From contig NZ_PDJH01000001.1 in assembly GCF_002564025.1 (NCBI RefSeq), positions 1,364,001 to 1,428,000 on the forward strand: a stretch of 64,000 bases of DNA, given 5' to 3'. The DNA is from Flavimobilis soli. GTDB taxonomy: Bacteria > Actinomycetota > Actinomycetes > Actinomycetales > Cellulomonadaceae. The position numbers and the translations under genes are program-made. The notes beneath the pieces are model-generated. The model worked only from the letters and a program-made list of their open reading frames with translations. It was not told the DNA's origin and ran no database searches. Shown here piece after piece: positions 1 through 8,866 of this stretch (its first letter is position 1; each line of letters opens with the position of its first letter).

Positions 1-178
1 CGAGGGAGTAGGTCCACACACCATCGACGAGCTGGTTCTCCCAGGCGTGGGCTCCTTGGGCGAGCGGCTCGTGGGCAGGTCCGACCAGGACTGCCTTGAT
101 CCGCGTCGAGCCGAGCTCGATGCCGAGCACCGCGCGACCGTCCCGGAGGAGGGTCGCGCCCTGAGCAGCTTCCGCCAT
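1..178 (-). CDS. FGGY-family carbohydrate kinase, N-terminal fragment
   Basis: Only the first 59 codons are present; the gene runs off the left edge. The translation contains VLGIELGSTRIKAVLVG, the first phosphate-binding block of FGGY sugar kinases (the G-x-D/E-x-G-S/T-T signature, here with Glu), followed by ENQLVDGVWTYSL. That second block resembles kinases found in arabinose and other pentose operons. The ATG at 176-178 (reverse strand) is the only good start. The gene is downstream of, and in the same direction as, the LacI-family gene, with a perfect LacI-type operator between them, so it is probably a target of that repressor. The family is clear; the substrate (ribulose, xylulose or another sugar) cannot be read from this fragment. 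Confidence 0.8.
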   Translation of the reverse strand, partial: MAEAAQGATLLRDGRAVLGIELGSTRIKAVLVGPAHEPLAQGAHAWENQLVDGVWTYSL

Positions 179-292
179 CGTCGGCGTCCTCTCGCGTACC
201 TCCCGGGACGGGTTGCGTCCCGGTGCTCGCACCGCCGTTGGTGCGAGGAGCGTCGGCGTCCGGGACGGGGCCCGGGGTGCGACGCAGGATCA

Positions 293-306
293 TGTTAGCG
301 CTAACA
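293..306. promoter_or_regulatory. LacI-family operator (perfect 14-bp palindrome)
   Basis: TGTTAGCGCTAACA is a perfect palindrome with the central CG expected of LacI/GalR-family operators. It lies between the repressor gene and the FGGY kinase, about 115 bp upstream of the kinase start. Local control by the LacI-family protein encoded next door is the simplest reading. Confidence 0.75.
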
Positions 307-393
307 ATCCGGCGTGAGCAACCCCCTTTGTTCGATCGCGTCCGACTGCCGCGCAGCCGCGCCCTGCCGCGGTTCCCGCCCGCAGGCCCGCCC

Positions 394-1446
394 TCAGGAG
401 CGCGGCGGCGCCGTGCTCGACCGCACCTGAAGCGTCGGCACGAGCGGCGTCACGACCGGCTCCCGACCCGCGAGCATCGTGCGCATCGCGTCGATCGCCA
501 GGCGCCCGAGCGCCTGGAAGTCCTGCCGCACCGTCGTCAGCGGCGGGATGAAGTGCGCCGCACCCGTCGCGTCGTCGAAGCCCGCGACCGACACGTCCTC
601 CGGGACACGGACGCCCGCCTCCCAGAACGCGCGCAGCATCCCGAGCGCCAGCTGGTCGTTCGCCGCGAACACCGCCGTCGGCAGCCCCTCGCGGACCATC
701 CGACGCCCCGCCGAGTACCCGCGCTCCGCCGTCCAGTCGCCCGGCAGCGGGTCCTCCATCGCAAGACCTGCCCGCTCGACAGCGGCCCGCCAGCCCGCGA
801 CGCGCGCCCGCGCGTCGAACCAGTCCTGCGGGCCAGCAAGGTGCACGACCTGCTCGTGACCGAGACCGATGAGGTACTCCGTGACCGCCGTCGCGCCCGC
901 GACCTGGTCCACGCTCACGGAACGGATCATCCCGTGCCCGGGCATGCCCTCACGGATGCCCGTCGACGAGATCATCACGACCGGGACGGGAGCCGCGAGG
1001 CTCACGACCGCCCGGGTCGCGTCGACCTGCGGGGCGATCATGATGATGCCCTCGACGCCCTGACCGAGGAAGTGGTCCACGACCTGCCGCATCGACGACG
1101 GGTCGAAGCGCGTCACGGTCGCGACCGACACGTAGTAGCCCGCCTCGCGCGCCGCGACCTCGATACCGATCGACGTCGACGACGGGCCGTACAGCGCGGA
1201 GCCCGTCGAGACGACGCCGAAGATCCCCGACCTGTTCGTCGCGAGCGCGCGCGCCGCGCTGTTGCGGCGGTAACCGAGCTCGTCGATAGCGTCGAGGACG
1301 CGCGCCCGGGTCTCCGGGCGCACGTTCGGGTGGTCGTTGAGCACGCGGGAGACCGTCTGGTGGGACACACCGGCGCGCTCGGCGACGTCCGCCATCGAGG
1401 GCGCGCGAGACGCACCAGGACGCGCAGCCACCTCGTCCAGCGCCAT
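394..1446 (-). CDS. LacI-family transcriptional repressor
   Basis: A 350-residue protein with the full LacI/GalR plan. The N-terminal helix-turn-helix starts near residue 18 (MADVAERAGVSHQTVSRVLN), the hinge helix follows (RNSAARALATNRSG), and a periplasmic-binding-like sugar domain fills the rest. The length is normal for the family. The ATG at 1444-1446 adds 17 residues before the HTH; Met18 is a possible alternative start. Transcription runs toward the FGGY kinase at the left edge, and a perfect TGTTAGCGCTAACA operator separates the two genes, so the protein probably represses that sugar-kinase operon and is released by a pentose or related sugar. The effector is inferred only from the kinase family. 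Confidence 0.9.
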   Translation of the reverse strand: MALDEVAARPGASRAPSMADVAERAGVSHQTVSRVLNDHPNVRPETRARVLDAIDELGYRRNSAARALATNRSGIFGVVSTGSALYGPSSTSIGIEVAAREAGYYVSVATVTRFDPSSMRQVVDHFLGQGVEGIIMIAPQVDATRAVVSLAAPVPVVMISSTGIREGMPGHGMIRSVSVDQVAGATAVTEYLIGLGHEQVVHLAGPQDWFDARARVAGWRAAVERAGLAMEDPLPGDWTAERGYSAGRRMVREGLPTAVFAANDQLALGMLRAFWEAGVRVPEDVSVAGFDDATGAAHFIPPLTTVRQDFQALGRLAIDAMRTMLAGREPVVTPLVPTLQVRSSTAPPRS

Positions 1447-1515
1447 GTCGTGCTCCCCTGTCGGTCAGCCGCGGCCCCTGGCCGCGCGTGCGACAACTAT
1501 CTCACCGGGCAAGCC

Positions 1516-2181
1516 TCACAGCGGGAACGCGCGGAAGAAGTCCTCGATCTCGTCGGCCGGACCCTCCGCGTGCAGCACGACGGTCCCGTTGACCCACGTC
1601 GCGGCGCCCGACGCCGAGGGGAGCGTGCGGATCGTCGCCTCGCCCTTCGCCTCGCCGCCGATCGTCACGGGCAGCGTCGTCGTCGTCGCGTCCGGGTTGA
1701 GCGCGGCGAACGCGTCCGCGAGGCCCGCGGCGACGGACGCCGCCGCCTCGGCGTCGCGCAGCTGGGTCACGTGCAGCGCGACCTTGCCGCCCGCGCCGTC
1801 GACATACGTCACGCGGTACGTCTCGAGAGCGCCGCGCTGACCCTTCTCCTCCTCGATACCGGCGTACGCCCACTGGAGGACCGTGTCCGGGAGGGCTGCG
1901 GCGAGCGGGGTCGACTCCTCTCGCTCGACGGGCGTCGCCGCCGGGGTCGGGACGGGGTTGGTGATCGTCACGGCGGGCGGCGTCACGGGCGCCGTCGGCT
2001 CCCGCGTCGCGAGGACGGCGGCGGTGACACCGGCGGCCACGAGGACGACCGCGCCGACGATCCCCAGGACGAGCCCGCGGCGCCGCGGGCGCTGCTGGGC
2101 ATGCTCGGGCGTCGCGCCCTGCGCGCTGCTCCTCGCCTCTGCCGGCTCAGGGGCCCCGGTGGGCTCGGTCTGCTCAGTCAT
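1516..2181 (-). CDS. Membrane-anchored hypothetical protein
   Basis: A 221-residue protein of unknown function. An N-terminal 32-residue Glu/Pro/Arg-rich cytoplasmic tail (ending RPRRR) is followed by one membrane helix at about residues 36-58, a Pro/Thr-rich linker, and an extracytoplasmic domain of about 130 residues ending in EDFFRAFPL. The extracytoplasmic part has alternating strand-like segments but no family motif I recognise. It is transcribed divergently from radA with about 100 bp between starts, and lies just upstream of the LacI gene on the same strand. The ATG start follows a purine-rich stretch (GGATCGACGGAAGGACGTGAG on the coding strand, split here by wording only); confidence in the gene is good, but no function can be given. 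Confidence 0.75.
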   Translation of the reverse strand: MTEQTEPTGAPEPAEARSSAQGATPEHAQQRPRRRGLVLGIVGAVVLVAAGVTAAVLATREPTAPVTPPAVTITNPVPTPAATPVEREESTPLAAALPDTVLQWAYAGIEEEKGQRGALETYRVTYVDGAGGKVALHVTQLRDAEAAASVAAGLADAFAALNPDATTTTLPVTIGGEAKGEATIRTLPSASGAATWVNGTVVLHAEGPADEIEDFFRAFPL

Positions 2182-2285
2182 CTCACGTCCTTCCGTCGAT
2201 CCTCCTAACCTACGGCGACCGTGCGCGGCGCGTCCGCACGTCCACGGACGAGGACGTGTCGGTGGGGCCGGATACCGTGTCGCCC

Positions 2286-3713
2286 ATGACGCCTCCCGCC
2301 GCCACCCGCACCTCCGCGCGCCCGTCGCGCCCCGCGTTCGCGTGCAGCGAGTGCGGCTGGACGACGAGCAAGTGGGTCGGCCGGTGCGGCGAGTGCCAGG
2401 AGTGGGGCACGGTCTCGGAGAGCGCGGGGCCGACGGCGGGGCCGCGCACGGCGGCGACGTCGCCTGCGCGCACGCCCGCGCGGCCGATCGACCAGATCCC
2501 CGTCGACGCGGCGCGCGCGGTGCCGACGGGCGTCGCGGAGCTCGACCGCGTCCTCGGAGGGGGTCTCGTGCCGGGAGCGGTCGTGCTGCTCGCGGGCGAG
2601 CCGGGCGTCGGCAAGTCGACCCTGCTGCTCGACGTCGCGTCGATCGCGGCGGCGAGCGGCCGCACCGTCCTGTACGTCACGGGCGAGGAGTCCGCGGGGC
2701 AGGTGCGTCTGCGCGCCGAGCGCATCGGCGCGCTCGACCCGAACCTGCTGCTCGCCGCCGAGACGGACCTGGGCACGGTGCTCGGCCACATCGAGGCGAC
2801 CGACCCGTACCTGCTCGTGCTCGACTCGGTGCAGACGATCGCGTCCGCGCAGGTCGAGGGCGGCCCGGGCGGTGTCGCACAGGTCAAGGAGGTCGCGGGG
2901 GCGATCATCGCGGCCGCGAAGGGCCGCGACATGCCGGTCCTCCTGGTGGGCCACGTGACGAAGGACGGCTCCGTCGCGGGTCCTCGCACGCTCGAGCACC
3001 TCGTCGACGTCGTCTGCCAGTTCGAGGGCGACCGGCACTCGAGCCTGCGCATGGTCCGGGCGGTCAAGAACCGCTACGGCGCGACGGACGAGGTCGGCTG
3101 CTTCGAGCTCACCGAGACGGGCATCGTGGGCCTCGCCGACCCGAGCGGGCTGTTCCTGTCCCACACGGTCGCCGAGACGCCCGGCACGTGCGTGACCGTG
3201 ACCCTCGAGGGGCGCCGCCCGCTGCCCCTCGAGGTGCAGTCGCTCGCCGTCCCGACGACGCTCGCTAACCCGCGCCGCACGACGAACGGGATCGACTCGA
3301 GCCGTGTCGCGATGATCCTCGCGGTCATGCACCGGTTCGCGGGGCTGCGCGCCGAACAGCTCGACATGTACATCTCGACGATCGGCGGCCTGCGCGTCGT
3401 CGAGCCGTCCGCGGACCTCGCGATCGCGCTCGCTGCCGCGAGCGCCGTGAGCCACCGCCCGGTCTCCCGCGGCACCGTCGCGATCGGCGAGGTCGGTCTC
3501 TCGGGAGACCTGCGGCCCGTGTCCGCGCTCGGGCGGCGTCTCGCCGAGGCCGCGCGCCTCGGGCTGCGGCGGGCGATCGTCCCGCAAGCGTCGTTCGACG
3601 CGCTCGACCAGGTACCCGCCGGCATGACGGTCCTGCCCGCCGTGCACGTCGCGCAGGCAGCCGAGCTCGCGCTCGGCCCGGCCGACGAACGCACCGGCGC
3701 GGCGAACCGCTGA
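2286..3713 (+). CDS. radA: DNA repair protein RadA
   Basis: RadA/Sms is a RecA-like ATPase that promotes branch migration of recombination intermediates. From the ATG at 2286 the protein has 475 residues. It has a zinc finger (Cys20, Cys23, Cys34, Cys37), Walker [10 protein letters not shown] at about 104-112, the RadA-specific KNRYG motif, and a C-terminal Lon-protease-like domain ([14 protein letters not shown], then [13 protein letters not shown]). GTG codons at 2256 and 2277 are in frame, but the ATG gives the usual short lead before the zinc finger. disA starts 41 bp after the stop; this radA-disA order is common in Actinobacteria and Firmicutes, where RadA restrains DisA activity. Confidence 0.97.
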   Translation: MTPPAATRTSARPSRPAFACSECGWTTSKWVGRCGECQEWGTVSESAGPTAGPRTAATSPARTPARPIDQIPVDAARAVPTGVAELDRVLGGGLVPGAVVLLAGEPGVGKSTLLLDVASIAAASGRTVLYVTGEESAGQVRLRAERIGALDPNLLLAAETDLGTVLGHIEATDPYLLVLDSVQTIASAQVEGGPGGVAQVKEVAGAIIAAAKGRDMPVLLVGHVTKDGSVAGPRTLEHLVDVVCQFEGDRHSSLRMVRAVKNRYGATDEVGCFELTETGIVGLADPSGLFLSHTVAETPGTCVTVTLEGRRPLPLEVQSLAVPTTLANPRRTTNGIDSSRVAMILAVMHRFAGLRAEQLDMYISTIGGLRVVEPSADLAIALAAASAVSHRPVSRGTVAIGEVGLSGDLRPVSALGRRLAEAARLGLRRAIVPQASFDALDQVPAGMTVLPAVHVAQAAELALGPADERTGAANR

Positions 3714-3754
3714 ACGCTGCCGCTGAGAAGCGCCCGACGGCTAGGATCGGCCTC

Positions 3755-4840
3755 GTGCCTCCGTACTCTGCCCACCTGGACGACCAGCTTCGTGACACCC
3801 TTGCGGCCGTCGCGCCCGGCACCGAGCTCCGGGACGGCCTCGAACGCATCCTGCGTGGGCGTACCGGCGCGCTGATCGTCATGGGCATGGACTCCGTCGT
3901 CGACGAGATCTGCTCCGGCGGCTTCGAGCTCGACGTCGAGTTCTCCGCGACCCGCCTGCGCGAGCTCGCGAAGATGGACGGCGCGATCGTCCTCGACCGG
4001 CACGCCTCGCGCATCGTGCGCGCCGCCGTCCAGCTCCTCCCCGACCCGACGATCTCGACGTCCGAGTCCGGCACGCGTCACCGCACGGCCGAGCGCGTCG
4101 CCAAGCAGACCGGCTTCCCGGTGATCTCGGTGAGCCAGTCGATGCGCATCGTCGCCGTCTACTCGGGCGGCTCCCGCCACGTCATCGAGGACACCGAGGC
4201 GATCCAGTCCCGTGCGAACCAGGCGCTCGCGACGCTCGAGCGCTACCGCGCCCGCCTCGACGAGGTGTCCGGCACGCTCTCAGCGCTCGAGATCGAGGAC
4301 CTGGTGACGGTCCGCGACGTGTGCGCGGTCGTCCAGCGTCTCGAGATGGTCGGACGCATCTCCGAGGAGATCGCCGGCTACGTCATCGAGCTCGGCACCG
4401 ACGGTCGACTGCTCTCCCTGCAGCTCGACGAGCTCATCGGCGGCCTCGGCTCCGACCGGGACGCCGTCATCCGGGACTACGTCGAGCTGTCCCGCAAGGA
4501 CCGCACGTCGGCCGACGTCCTCGCCGAGCTCGGCGAGCTCGACTCAACCCAGCTGCTGGACCTGTCGCAGATCGGGCGGGTGCTCGGCCTGCCGGGTGGG
4601 GGCGAGGCGCTCGACGCCGCAGTCGCCCCGCACGGGTACCGCCTCCTGTCGAAGGTCCCGCGCCTGCCGGGTGCGATCGTCGAGCGGCTCGTCGTGCACT
4701 TCGGCGGCCTGCAGCGCATGCTCGCCGCGACGATCGAGGAGCTCATGAGCGTCGAGGGTGTCGGCGAGCAGCGCGCCCGCGCGATCCGTGAGGGCCTGTC
4801 GCGTCTCGCCGAGTCGAGCATCCTCGAGCGCTACGTCTGA
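3755..4840 (+). CDS. disA: DNA integrity scanning protein DisA, diadenylate cyclase
   Basis: DisA converts two ATP to the second messenger c-di-AMP and scans DNA for branched structures. The 361-residue protein is full length. The N-terminal cyclase domain carries DGA (75-77) and GTRHR (106-110), the paired nucleotide-binding and catalytic motifs. A helical spine follows, then a C-terminal helix-hairpin-helix DNA-binding region ([18 protein letters not shown]). Translation starts at GTG 3755. Its position right after radA fits co-transcription and the known functional link between the two proteins. The 3' side holds a repeat-rich convergent intergenic region. Confidence 0.97.
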   Translation: MPPYSAHLDDQLRDTLAAVAPGTELRDGLERILRGRTGALIVMGMDSVVDEICSGGFELDVEFSATRLRELAKMDGAIVLDRHASRIVRAAVQLLPDPTISTSESGTRHRTAERVAKQTGFPVISVSQSMRIVAVYSGGSRHVIEDTEAIQSRANQALATLERYRARLDEVSGTLSALEIEDLVTVRDVCAVVQRLEMVGRISEEIAGYVIELGTDGRLLSLQLDELIGGLGSDRDAVIRDYVELSRKDRTSADVLAELGELDSTQLLDLSQIGRVLGLPGGGEALDAAVAPHGYRLLSKVPRLPGAIVERLVVHFGGLQRMLAATIEELMSVEGVGEQRARAIREGLSRLAESSILERYV

Positions 4841-4972
4841 CGCTCCCCGGAGCCGCACCGCTGCGGTCCTCCCGTCCCGCCACGACGGCGTCCCCGCCCA
4901 CCACGCGGGCCCTCCCCGCCGAGGTCGGGGCCTCATCCTCGCGAAGTAGGGCCGTCCACGCGAAGTAGGGCC

Positions 4973-5253
4973 CTCCCCGCGAGGTAGGGGTTTCCCCGCG
5001 AGGTAGGGGCGTCCACGCGTCGTAGGGCCTTGCACGGCCCTACCTCACGTCCATGGCCCTACCTCGGCGACGGACGCGACCTGCTGCTCGCGCCGCCCGG
5101 CTCGCCCCGCGACGTAGAAGTCCTCCCGCGAGGTAGGGGTTTCCCCGCGAGGTAGGGGCGTCCACGCGTCGTAGGCCCGTGCACGGCCCTACCTCGCGTG
5201 CAAGGGCCTACCTCGGCGACGAGCGCGAGCTGCTGTTCGCGGTGCGCCCGGCC
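4973..5253. repeat. Tandem pair of ~132-bp CGCGAGGTAGGG-type repeats between convergent genes
   Basis: The 414 bp between disA and the next, convergent gene hold no gene. Two near-identical units (about 4973-5104 and 5122-5253) lie 149 bp apart. Each has two direct copies of CCCGCGAGGTAGGGG, then a segment that can fold (GTAGGGCC-loop-GGCCCTAC), then CTACCTCGGCGACG and a GC-rich tail. Looser copies of the core (GAAGTAGGGC) precede them at 4942 and 4961. The right unit ends just before the stop codon of the convergent gene. Related repeats occur at 45.0-45.4 kb and 63.2 kb. Confidence 0.85.
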
Positions 5254-5254
5254 G

Positions 5255-5968
5255 TCACGAGAGGACGATCACGAGCTCCTTGGACTTCTTGCCGAGGATG
5301 CTCGCCGTCGCGCGGTAGGTGCCGGGCTTCGCCTCGACGCCCTTCGTCGGGCACCCAGGCTCTGAGCGCACCCGCTTCCACGTGAGCGACGACGAGTCCG
5401 CCTGACCGGCCGCGAGCAGCAGCATGCGCGGCTCGGGGTCGACGCAGTCGGCGCTGCCCCACACTCGCGCAGGCCCGGAGACGATCACGAGCTCACGCGT
5501 CTTGTCGGTGACGTCGATCAGGCAGGACCGGTCGCTCGTGTTGGTGACCTCGAGCGCAAACTTCACGTTGCGGCCCTTGAACGTCTCGCCGTCGGCGGAC
5601 AGACCGATCGTGACGTCCTCCTTGGCACAGGCGGGGATGTCGCCGGAGCCGGCGGCCGTGGACTCGGCGCCTGCCTCGTCCTTCGTGCCCTCGTTCTTCT
5701 GGTCGCCGTCCTTGTCAGCCGCCTTGTCGTCCTTGGACGTGTCCTTGTCGCCCGACCCCTTGCCGTCCTTGCCGTCAGACCCCTTCGGTTCGTCCGCCCC
5801 GACGGTCGCGGTCGGCTTCGTGGCGGGCTGCTCACCGGCCCCGGCGACCTTGGAGACGAGGGCCGCGACGAGCGCGACCACGACGACCACGACGCCGATC
5901 AGCACGAGGCGGCGCACCCAGTAGACGCGCGGGGGCAGCGGTCCCACGGGCCGGATCACGGAGCTCAC
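5255..5968 (-). CDS. Membrane-anchored hypothetical protein with charged linker
   Basis: A 237-residue protein with a short cytoplasmic N-terminus, one strong membrane helix at about 18-42 (VLIGVVVVVVALVAALV), and a long Lys/Asp/Ser linker (about 55-105) rich in KDG and DKD triplets. An extracytoplasmic domain of about 130 residues follows, with three cysteines in the part CAKEDVTIGL ... SCLIDV ... SADCVDPEPR and a late CPTKG, probably forming disulfides. The pattern suggests a beta-sandwich, but no family is recognised. Translation appears to start at GTG 5966-5968. It faces disA across the repeat region and is divergent from mutY. The linker is low complexity, typical of actinobacterial exported proteins. 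Confidence 0.75.
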   Translation of the reverse strand: MSSVIRPVGPLPPRVYWVRRLVLIGVVVVVVALVAALVSKVAGAGEQPATKPTATVGADEPKGSDGKDGKGSGDKDTSKDDKAADKDGDQKNEGTKDEAGAESTAAGSGDIPACAKEDVTIGLSADGETFKGRNVKFALEVTNTSDRSCLIDVTDKTRELVIVSGPARVWGSADCVDPEPRMLLLAAGQADSSSLTWKRVRSEPGCPTKGVEAKPGTYRATASILGKKSKELVIVLS

Positions 5969-6104
5969 GGCACCTCCTTCACTAGCTCGACGTCGTCGGC
6001 GGTTCTCCCTCCCACGCTACGAACCGCGGGGCCGCCGCGCCGCGAGGCGCGCCGCACGGCGCGCGAGGTGGGCAACGCGCGCCTCGTCGCGCAGAATCGT
6101 CGTC

Positions 6105-6980
6105 GTGCCTCCGTCCCCCGCCCTGCTCCGCGAGCGCGTCTGCACGTGGTTCGCGGACGCGGCCCGTGACCTGCCGTGGCGTGCGCCGGACCGCACGCCT
6201 TGGGGCGTGCTCGTGAGCGAGGTGATGCTCCAGCAGACGCCCGTCGTGCGGGTCGAGCCGGTGTGGCGGGAGTGGATGGACCGGTGGCCGCGTCCGGCGG
6301 ACCTCGCGGCGGCGGCGACGGCGGACGTGCTGCGCGCATGGGGCCGGCTCGGCTACCCGAGGCGGGCGCTGCGGCTGCAGGACTGCGCGCGGGCGATCAC
6401 GGACCTGCACGACGGCGAGGTGCCGCAGGGCTTCGACGAGCTGCTCGCGCTGCCTGGCGTGGGCGCGTACACCGCGGGCGCGGTGACGGCGTTCGCGTTC
6501 GGGCGTCGCGCCGTCGTGCTCGACACGAACGTGCGGCGCGTGCTCGCGCGCGCCCTCGACGGGGACGCGCTGCCGCACCCGCACCAGACGGTCGGCGAGG
6601 TGCGTCGCGCGGAAGCGGTCGTCCCGGGGGACGACGCGGAGGCTGCGGGGTGGGCGGCGGCGTCGATGGAGCTCGGGGCGCTCGTGTGCACGGCTCGCTC
6701 GCCGCGGTGCGGCGAGTGCCCGGTCGCGGACCTGTGCGTGTGGCGTCTCGCGGGCTTCCCGGCGGACGAGCATGCTGCCCGACGTCGTACGCAGGCCTGG
6801 GCGGGGACGGACCGGCAGTGCCGGGGCCGGGTCATGGCGGCGCTGCGTGCCGCGGACGGGCCGGTGCCGCGGGAGGCGATCGGGTGGCCGGACGCAGCGC
6901 AGCTTGACCGGGCCCTCGCTGCTCTCGTCGAGGACCACCTCGCGGAGCAGACGGCCGAGGGTTACGTACTGCCCCGCTGA
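6105..6980 (+). CDS. mutY: A/G-specific adenine glycosylase MutY
   Basis: MutY removes adenine mispaired with 8-oxoguanine in base excision repair. The 291-residue protein has the helix-hairpin-helix Gly/Pro-Asp glycosylase fold: catalytic Glu39 in SEVMLQQT, the hairpin LPGVGAYTAGA (116-126) and catalytic Asp140 in VLDTNVRRV. The iron-sulfur cluster ligands follow as Cys195, Cys202, Cys205 and Cys211, spaced C-x6-C-x2-C-x5-C exactly as in the family. It lacks the long NUDIX-like C-terminal domain of E. coli MutY and ends in a short domain, as actinobacterial MutYs often do. The start is GTG 6105. Nearby radA and disA make this a genome-maintenance neighbourhood. Confidence 0.95.
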   Translation: MPPSPALLRERVCTWFADAARDLPWRAPDRTPWGVLVSEVMLQQTPVVRVEPVWREWMDRWPRPADLAAAATADVLRAWGRLGYPRRALRLQDCARAITDLHDGEVPQGFDELLALPGVGAYTAGAVTAFAFGRRAVVLDTNVRRVLARALDGDALPHPHQTVGEVRRAEAVVPGDDAEAAGWAAASMELGALVCTARSPRCGECPVADLCVWRLAGFPADEHAARRRTQAWAGTDRQCRGRVMAALRAADGPVPREAIGWPDAAQLDRALAALVEDHLAEQTAEGYVLPR

Positions 6981-7108
6981 CCCCGCCGGTCGGTGCGCCG
7001 CACGTCCGCACGTATAGGACGAGGACCGGGCCGCCGGGTCGGAGCGCGGCACGTCCGCACCGCACGCGACGCGACCGTCGCGGGAGTGCGCCCAGGGCGC
7101 CGCCCCCT

Positions 7109-7624
7109 TCAGAGGTGCAGCAGCATCCTCGTGTTGCCGAGGGTGTTGGGCTTCACGCGGGCGAGGTCGAGGAACTCGGCGACGCCGTCGTCGTGCGAGC
7201 GCAGGAGCTCGGCGTACACCTCGGGCGAGACCACGGTGCCCTCGATCTCCTCGAAGCCGTGGCGTGCGAAGAAGTCGACCTCGAAGGTCAGGCAAAAGAC
7301 GCGCCCGAGCCCGAGGGAGCGGGCGCGGTCGAGGAGGGTGTCGAGGATCGCGTGCCCGACACCGGCGCCGACCCAGCCGGGGTCGACGGCGAGGGTGCGG
7401 ATCTCGGCGAGGTCGACCCACATGACGTGCAGGGCGCCGCAGCCGACGACCGCGCCGTGGGGGTCGACGGCGACGACGAGCTCCTGGACGGCCTCGTAGT
7501 AGGCGACCTGCTCCTTGGCGATGAGGATGCGGCGGTTCGCGTAGGGCTCGACCAGGTCGCGGATGGCTCGGACGTCCGTGGGCAGGGCCGGACGGACGGT
7601 GAACTCGCGGGTCGTGTCGGTCAC
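7109..7624 (-). CDS. argA: Amino-acid N-acetyltransferase (ArgA type, GNAT)
   Basis: A 171-residue stand-alone GNAT protein resembling the actinobacterial N-acetylglutamate synthase represented by Mycobacterium tuberculosis Rv2747. It would acetylate glutamate with acetyl-CoA in the first step of arginine synthesis. Seen: IRDLVEPYANRRILI near the N-terminus, WVDLAEIRTLAVDP, the acetyl-CoA loop VGAGVGHAILD at about 86-96, and FCLTFEVDFFARHGFEEI in the C-terminal half. There is no amino-acid-kinase domain, as expected for this class. The start is GTG 7624 (reverse strand). It stands alone, convergent with mutY. Another glutamate or leucine acetyltransferase is possible but less likely. Confidence 0.85.
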   Translation of the reverse strand: MTDTTREFTVRPALPTDVRAIRDLVEPYANRRILIAKEQVAYYEAVQELVVAVDPHGAVVGCGALHVMWVDLAEIRTLAVDPGWVGAGVGHAILDTLLDRARSLGLGRVFCLTFEVDFFARHGFEEIEGTVVSPEVYAELLRSHDDGVAEFLDLARVKPNTLGNTRMLLHL

Positions 7625-7681
7625 GTCGGGAACGCTACTCCTGGGCGCACGTCCGGGCCGGGGAGGGTCAGAACCCGGACG

Positions 7682-8719
7682 TTACGCCCCGCTCACGGCG
7701 CTGCCGCGCAGCTGGGCGGCACGCTCGGCGGCCGCGCGCTCGGCGTCGTCGAGCTCGAAGAGGCGCAGGGCGGTGAGCTCGTCGATGACGAGGTGGGTGA
7801 CTGCTCCGGCGAGGAGGGCGGCGCGCAGCGGGACGACCTTGTTGTCGCCTGCGACAGCGCAGACGCGTCGGGGCACGGCACGCAGCTGGGCTGGTGTGGG
7901 GCCGGTCGCGCGCGCGTTGAGCTCGATGTCGGAGTAGGTGCCGTCGGCGCGGAGGAAGACGGTGCACACGTCGCCGACGACTCCTTCCGCCTCGAGGGTC
8001 TCGACGTCGTCGGGCTCGAGGTAGCCGGCGGAGTAGACGTGGCTCGGCAGCTCGCCCTGCAGGGCGCCGACGGAGAAGAGGGCGATGTCGGCGCGGCGCT
8101 GCACCTCGAGGACGCGCTGCACGCTTCGCTCGCGCCACATGGCGTCGCGCGTCTCGGCGTAGTCGAAGAAGGCGGGGACCGGGAAGTAGTGGACGTGCGC
8201 GCCGAAGGCGCGCCCGAAGCCGGAGATGAGGTCGCCCGCGTAGTCGACGCCCGAGGTGCGGGTGTTGGCGGCGCCGTTGAGCTGCACGACGGCGGAGCCG
8301 CGGGTGGGCTTGGTCGTCAGGTGCCCGGAGATCGCGTTGATGGTCGTGCCCCAGGCGATCGCGAGGACCATCTCGGAGTCGAACCACGACGTGATGAGGC
8401 GCGCGGTCGTGCGGGCGACCTGGTCGAGCCGGTCGACCTGGGCCCCCGAGTCGGGGACGGGGACGACGAACGCCTCGATGTCGTAGTCGTCGCGCAGCCG
8501 CTGGGTCAGGCCGGGGGCGCGGGAGTGCGTGGGGCGCAGCGTGATCTCGACGATGCCGCTGTCGCGGGCGTCTCGGATCATGCGGGAGACGGTCGAGCGG
8601 GACGTCCCGAGGTGCTTCGCGATCGCCTCCATCTTCATGTCCTGGAGGTAGTACATCGACGCCGCGGCGTAGAGGTCACGGTTGTGCCGCGCCGTGCGCT
8701 CGTCTGAACGAATTGCCAC
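7682..8719 (-). CDS. SorC/DeoR-type sugar-binding transcriptional regulator
   Basis: A 345-residue SorC-family regulator. The N-terminal helix-turn-helix is at about 25-55 (DMKMEAIAKHLGTSRSTVSRM), followed by a phosphosugar-binding domain that begins IEAFVVPVPDSG and contains AIAWGTTINAIS and CTVFLRADGT. Translation begins at GTG 8717-8719. It is divergent from glpD, and a perfect palindrome lies between the two genes. Family members bind phosphorylated sugars or polyols, so glycerol 3-phosphate or a related triose phosphate is the likely ligand here and glpD-glpF-glpK the likely target. That assignment rests on position, not on a ligand motif. Confidence 0.88.
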   Translation of the reverse strand: MAIRSDERTARHNRDLYAAASMYYLQDMKMEAIAKHLGTSRSTVSRMIRDARDSGIVEITLRPTHSRAPGLTQRLRDDYDIEAFVVPVPDSGAQVDRLDQVARTTARLITSWFDSEMVLAIAWGTTINAISGHLTTKPTRGSAVVQLNGAANTRTSGVDYAGDLISGFGRAFGAHVHYFPVPAFFDYAETRDAMWRERSVQRVLEVQRRADIALFSVGALQGELPSHVYSAGYLEPDDVETLEAEGVVGDVCTVFLRADGTYSDIELNARATGPTPAQLRAVPRRVCAVAGDNKVVPLRAALLAGAVTHLVIDELTALRLFELDDAERAAAERAAQLRGSAVSGA

Positions 8720-8778
8720 GTAGACACCTCCATCGAGGTCCCGAGGGGTCCTGGCACCCGGGATCTAGGTCCCAGCCT

Positions 8779-8792
8779 TGCACATATGTGCA
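8779..8792. promoter_or_regulatory. Candidate SorC-regulator operator (perfect 14-bp palindrome)
   Basis: TGCACATATGTGCA is a perfect palindrome in the 147-bp gap between the SorC-type regulator and glpD. It is AT-rich in an otherwise GC-rich region and sits 74 bp upstream of the glpD start. A weaker second dyad, GGGATCTAGGTCCC, lies just upstream at about 8760-8773. Both could serve the divergent promoters. Confidence 0.6.
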
Positions 8793-8866
8793 GTCCGGTT
8801 GCGCGGATGTTCTACCGATGTTTGGTTGAGACCGGAACAGCACCACTCTCCGGCGAAAGGCCAGAA

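Noticed and set aside
8786..8866. Upstream ATG at 8786 as the glpD start
   Set aside because: It lies within the TGCACATATGTGCA palindrome and would add 27 residues without family similarity; ATG 8867 has a ribosome-binding site.
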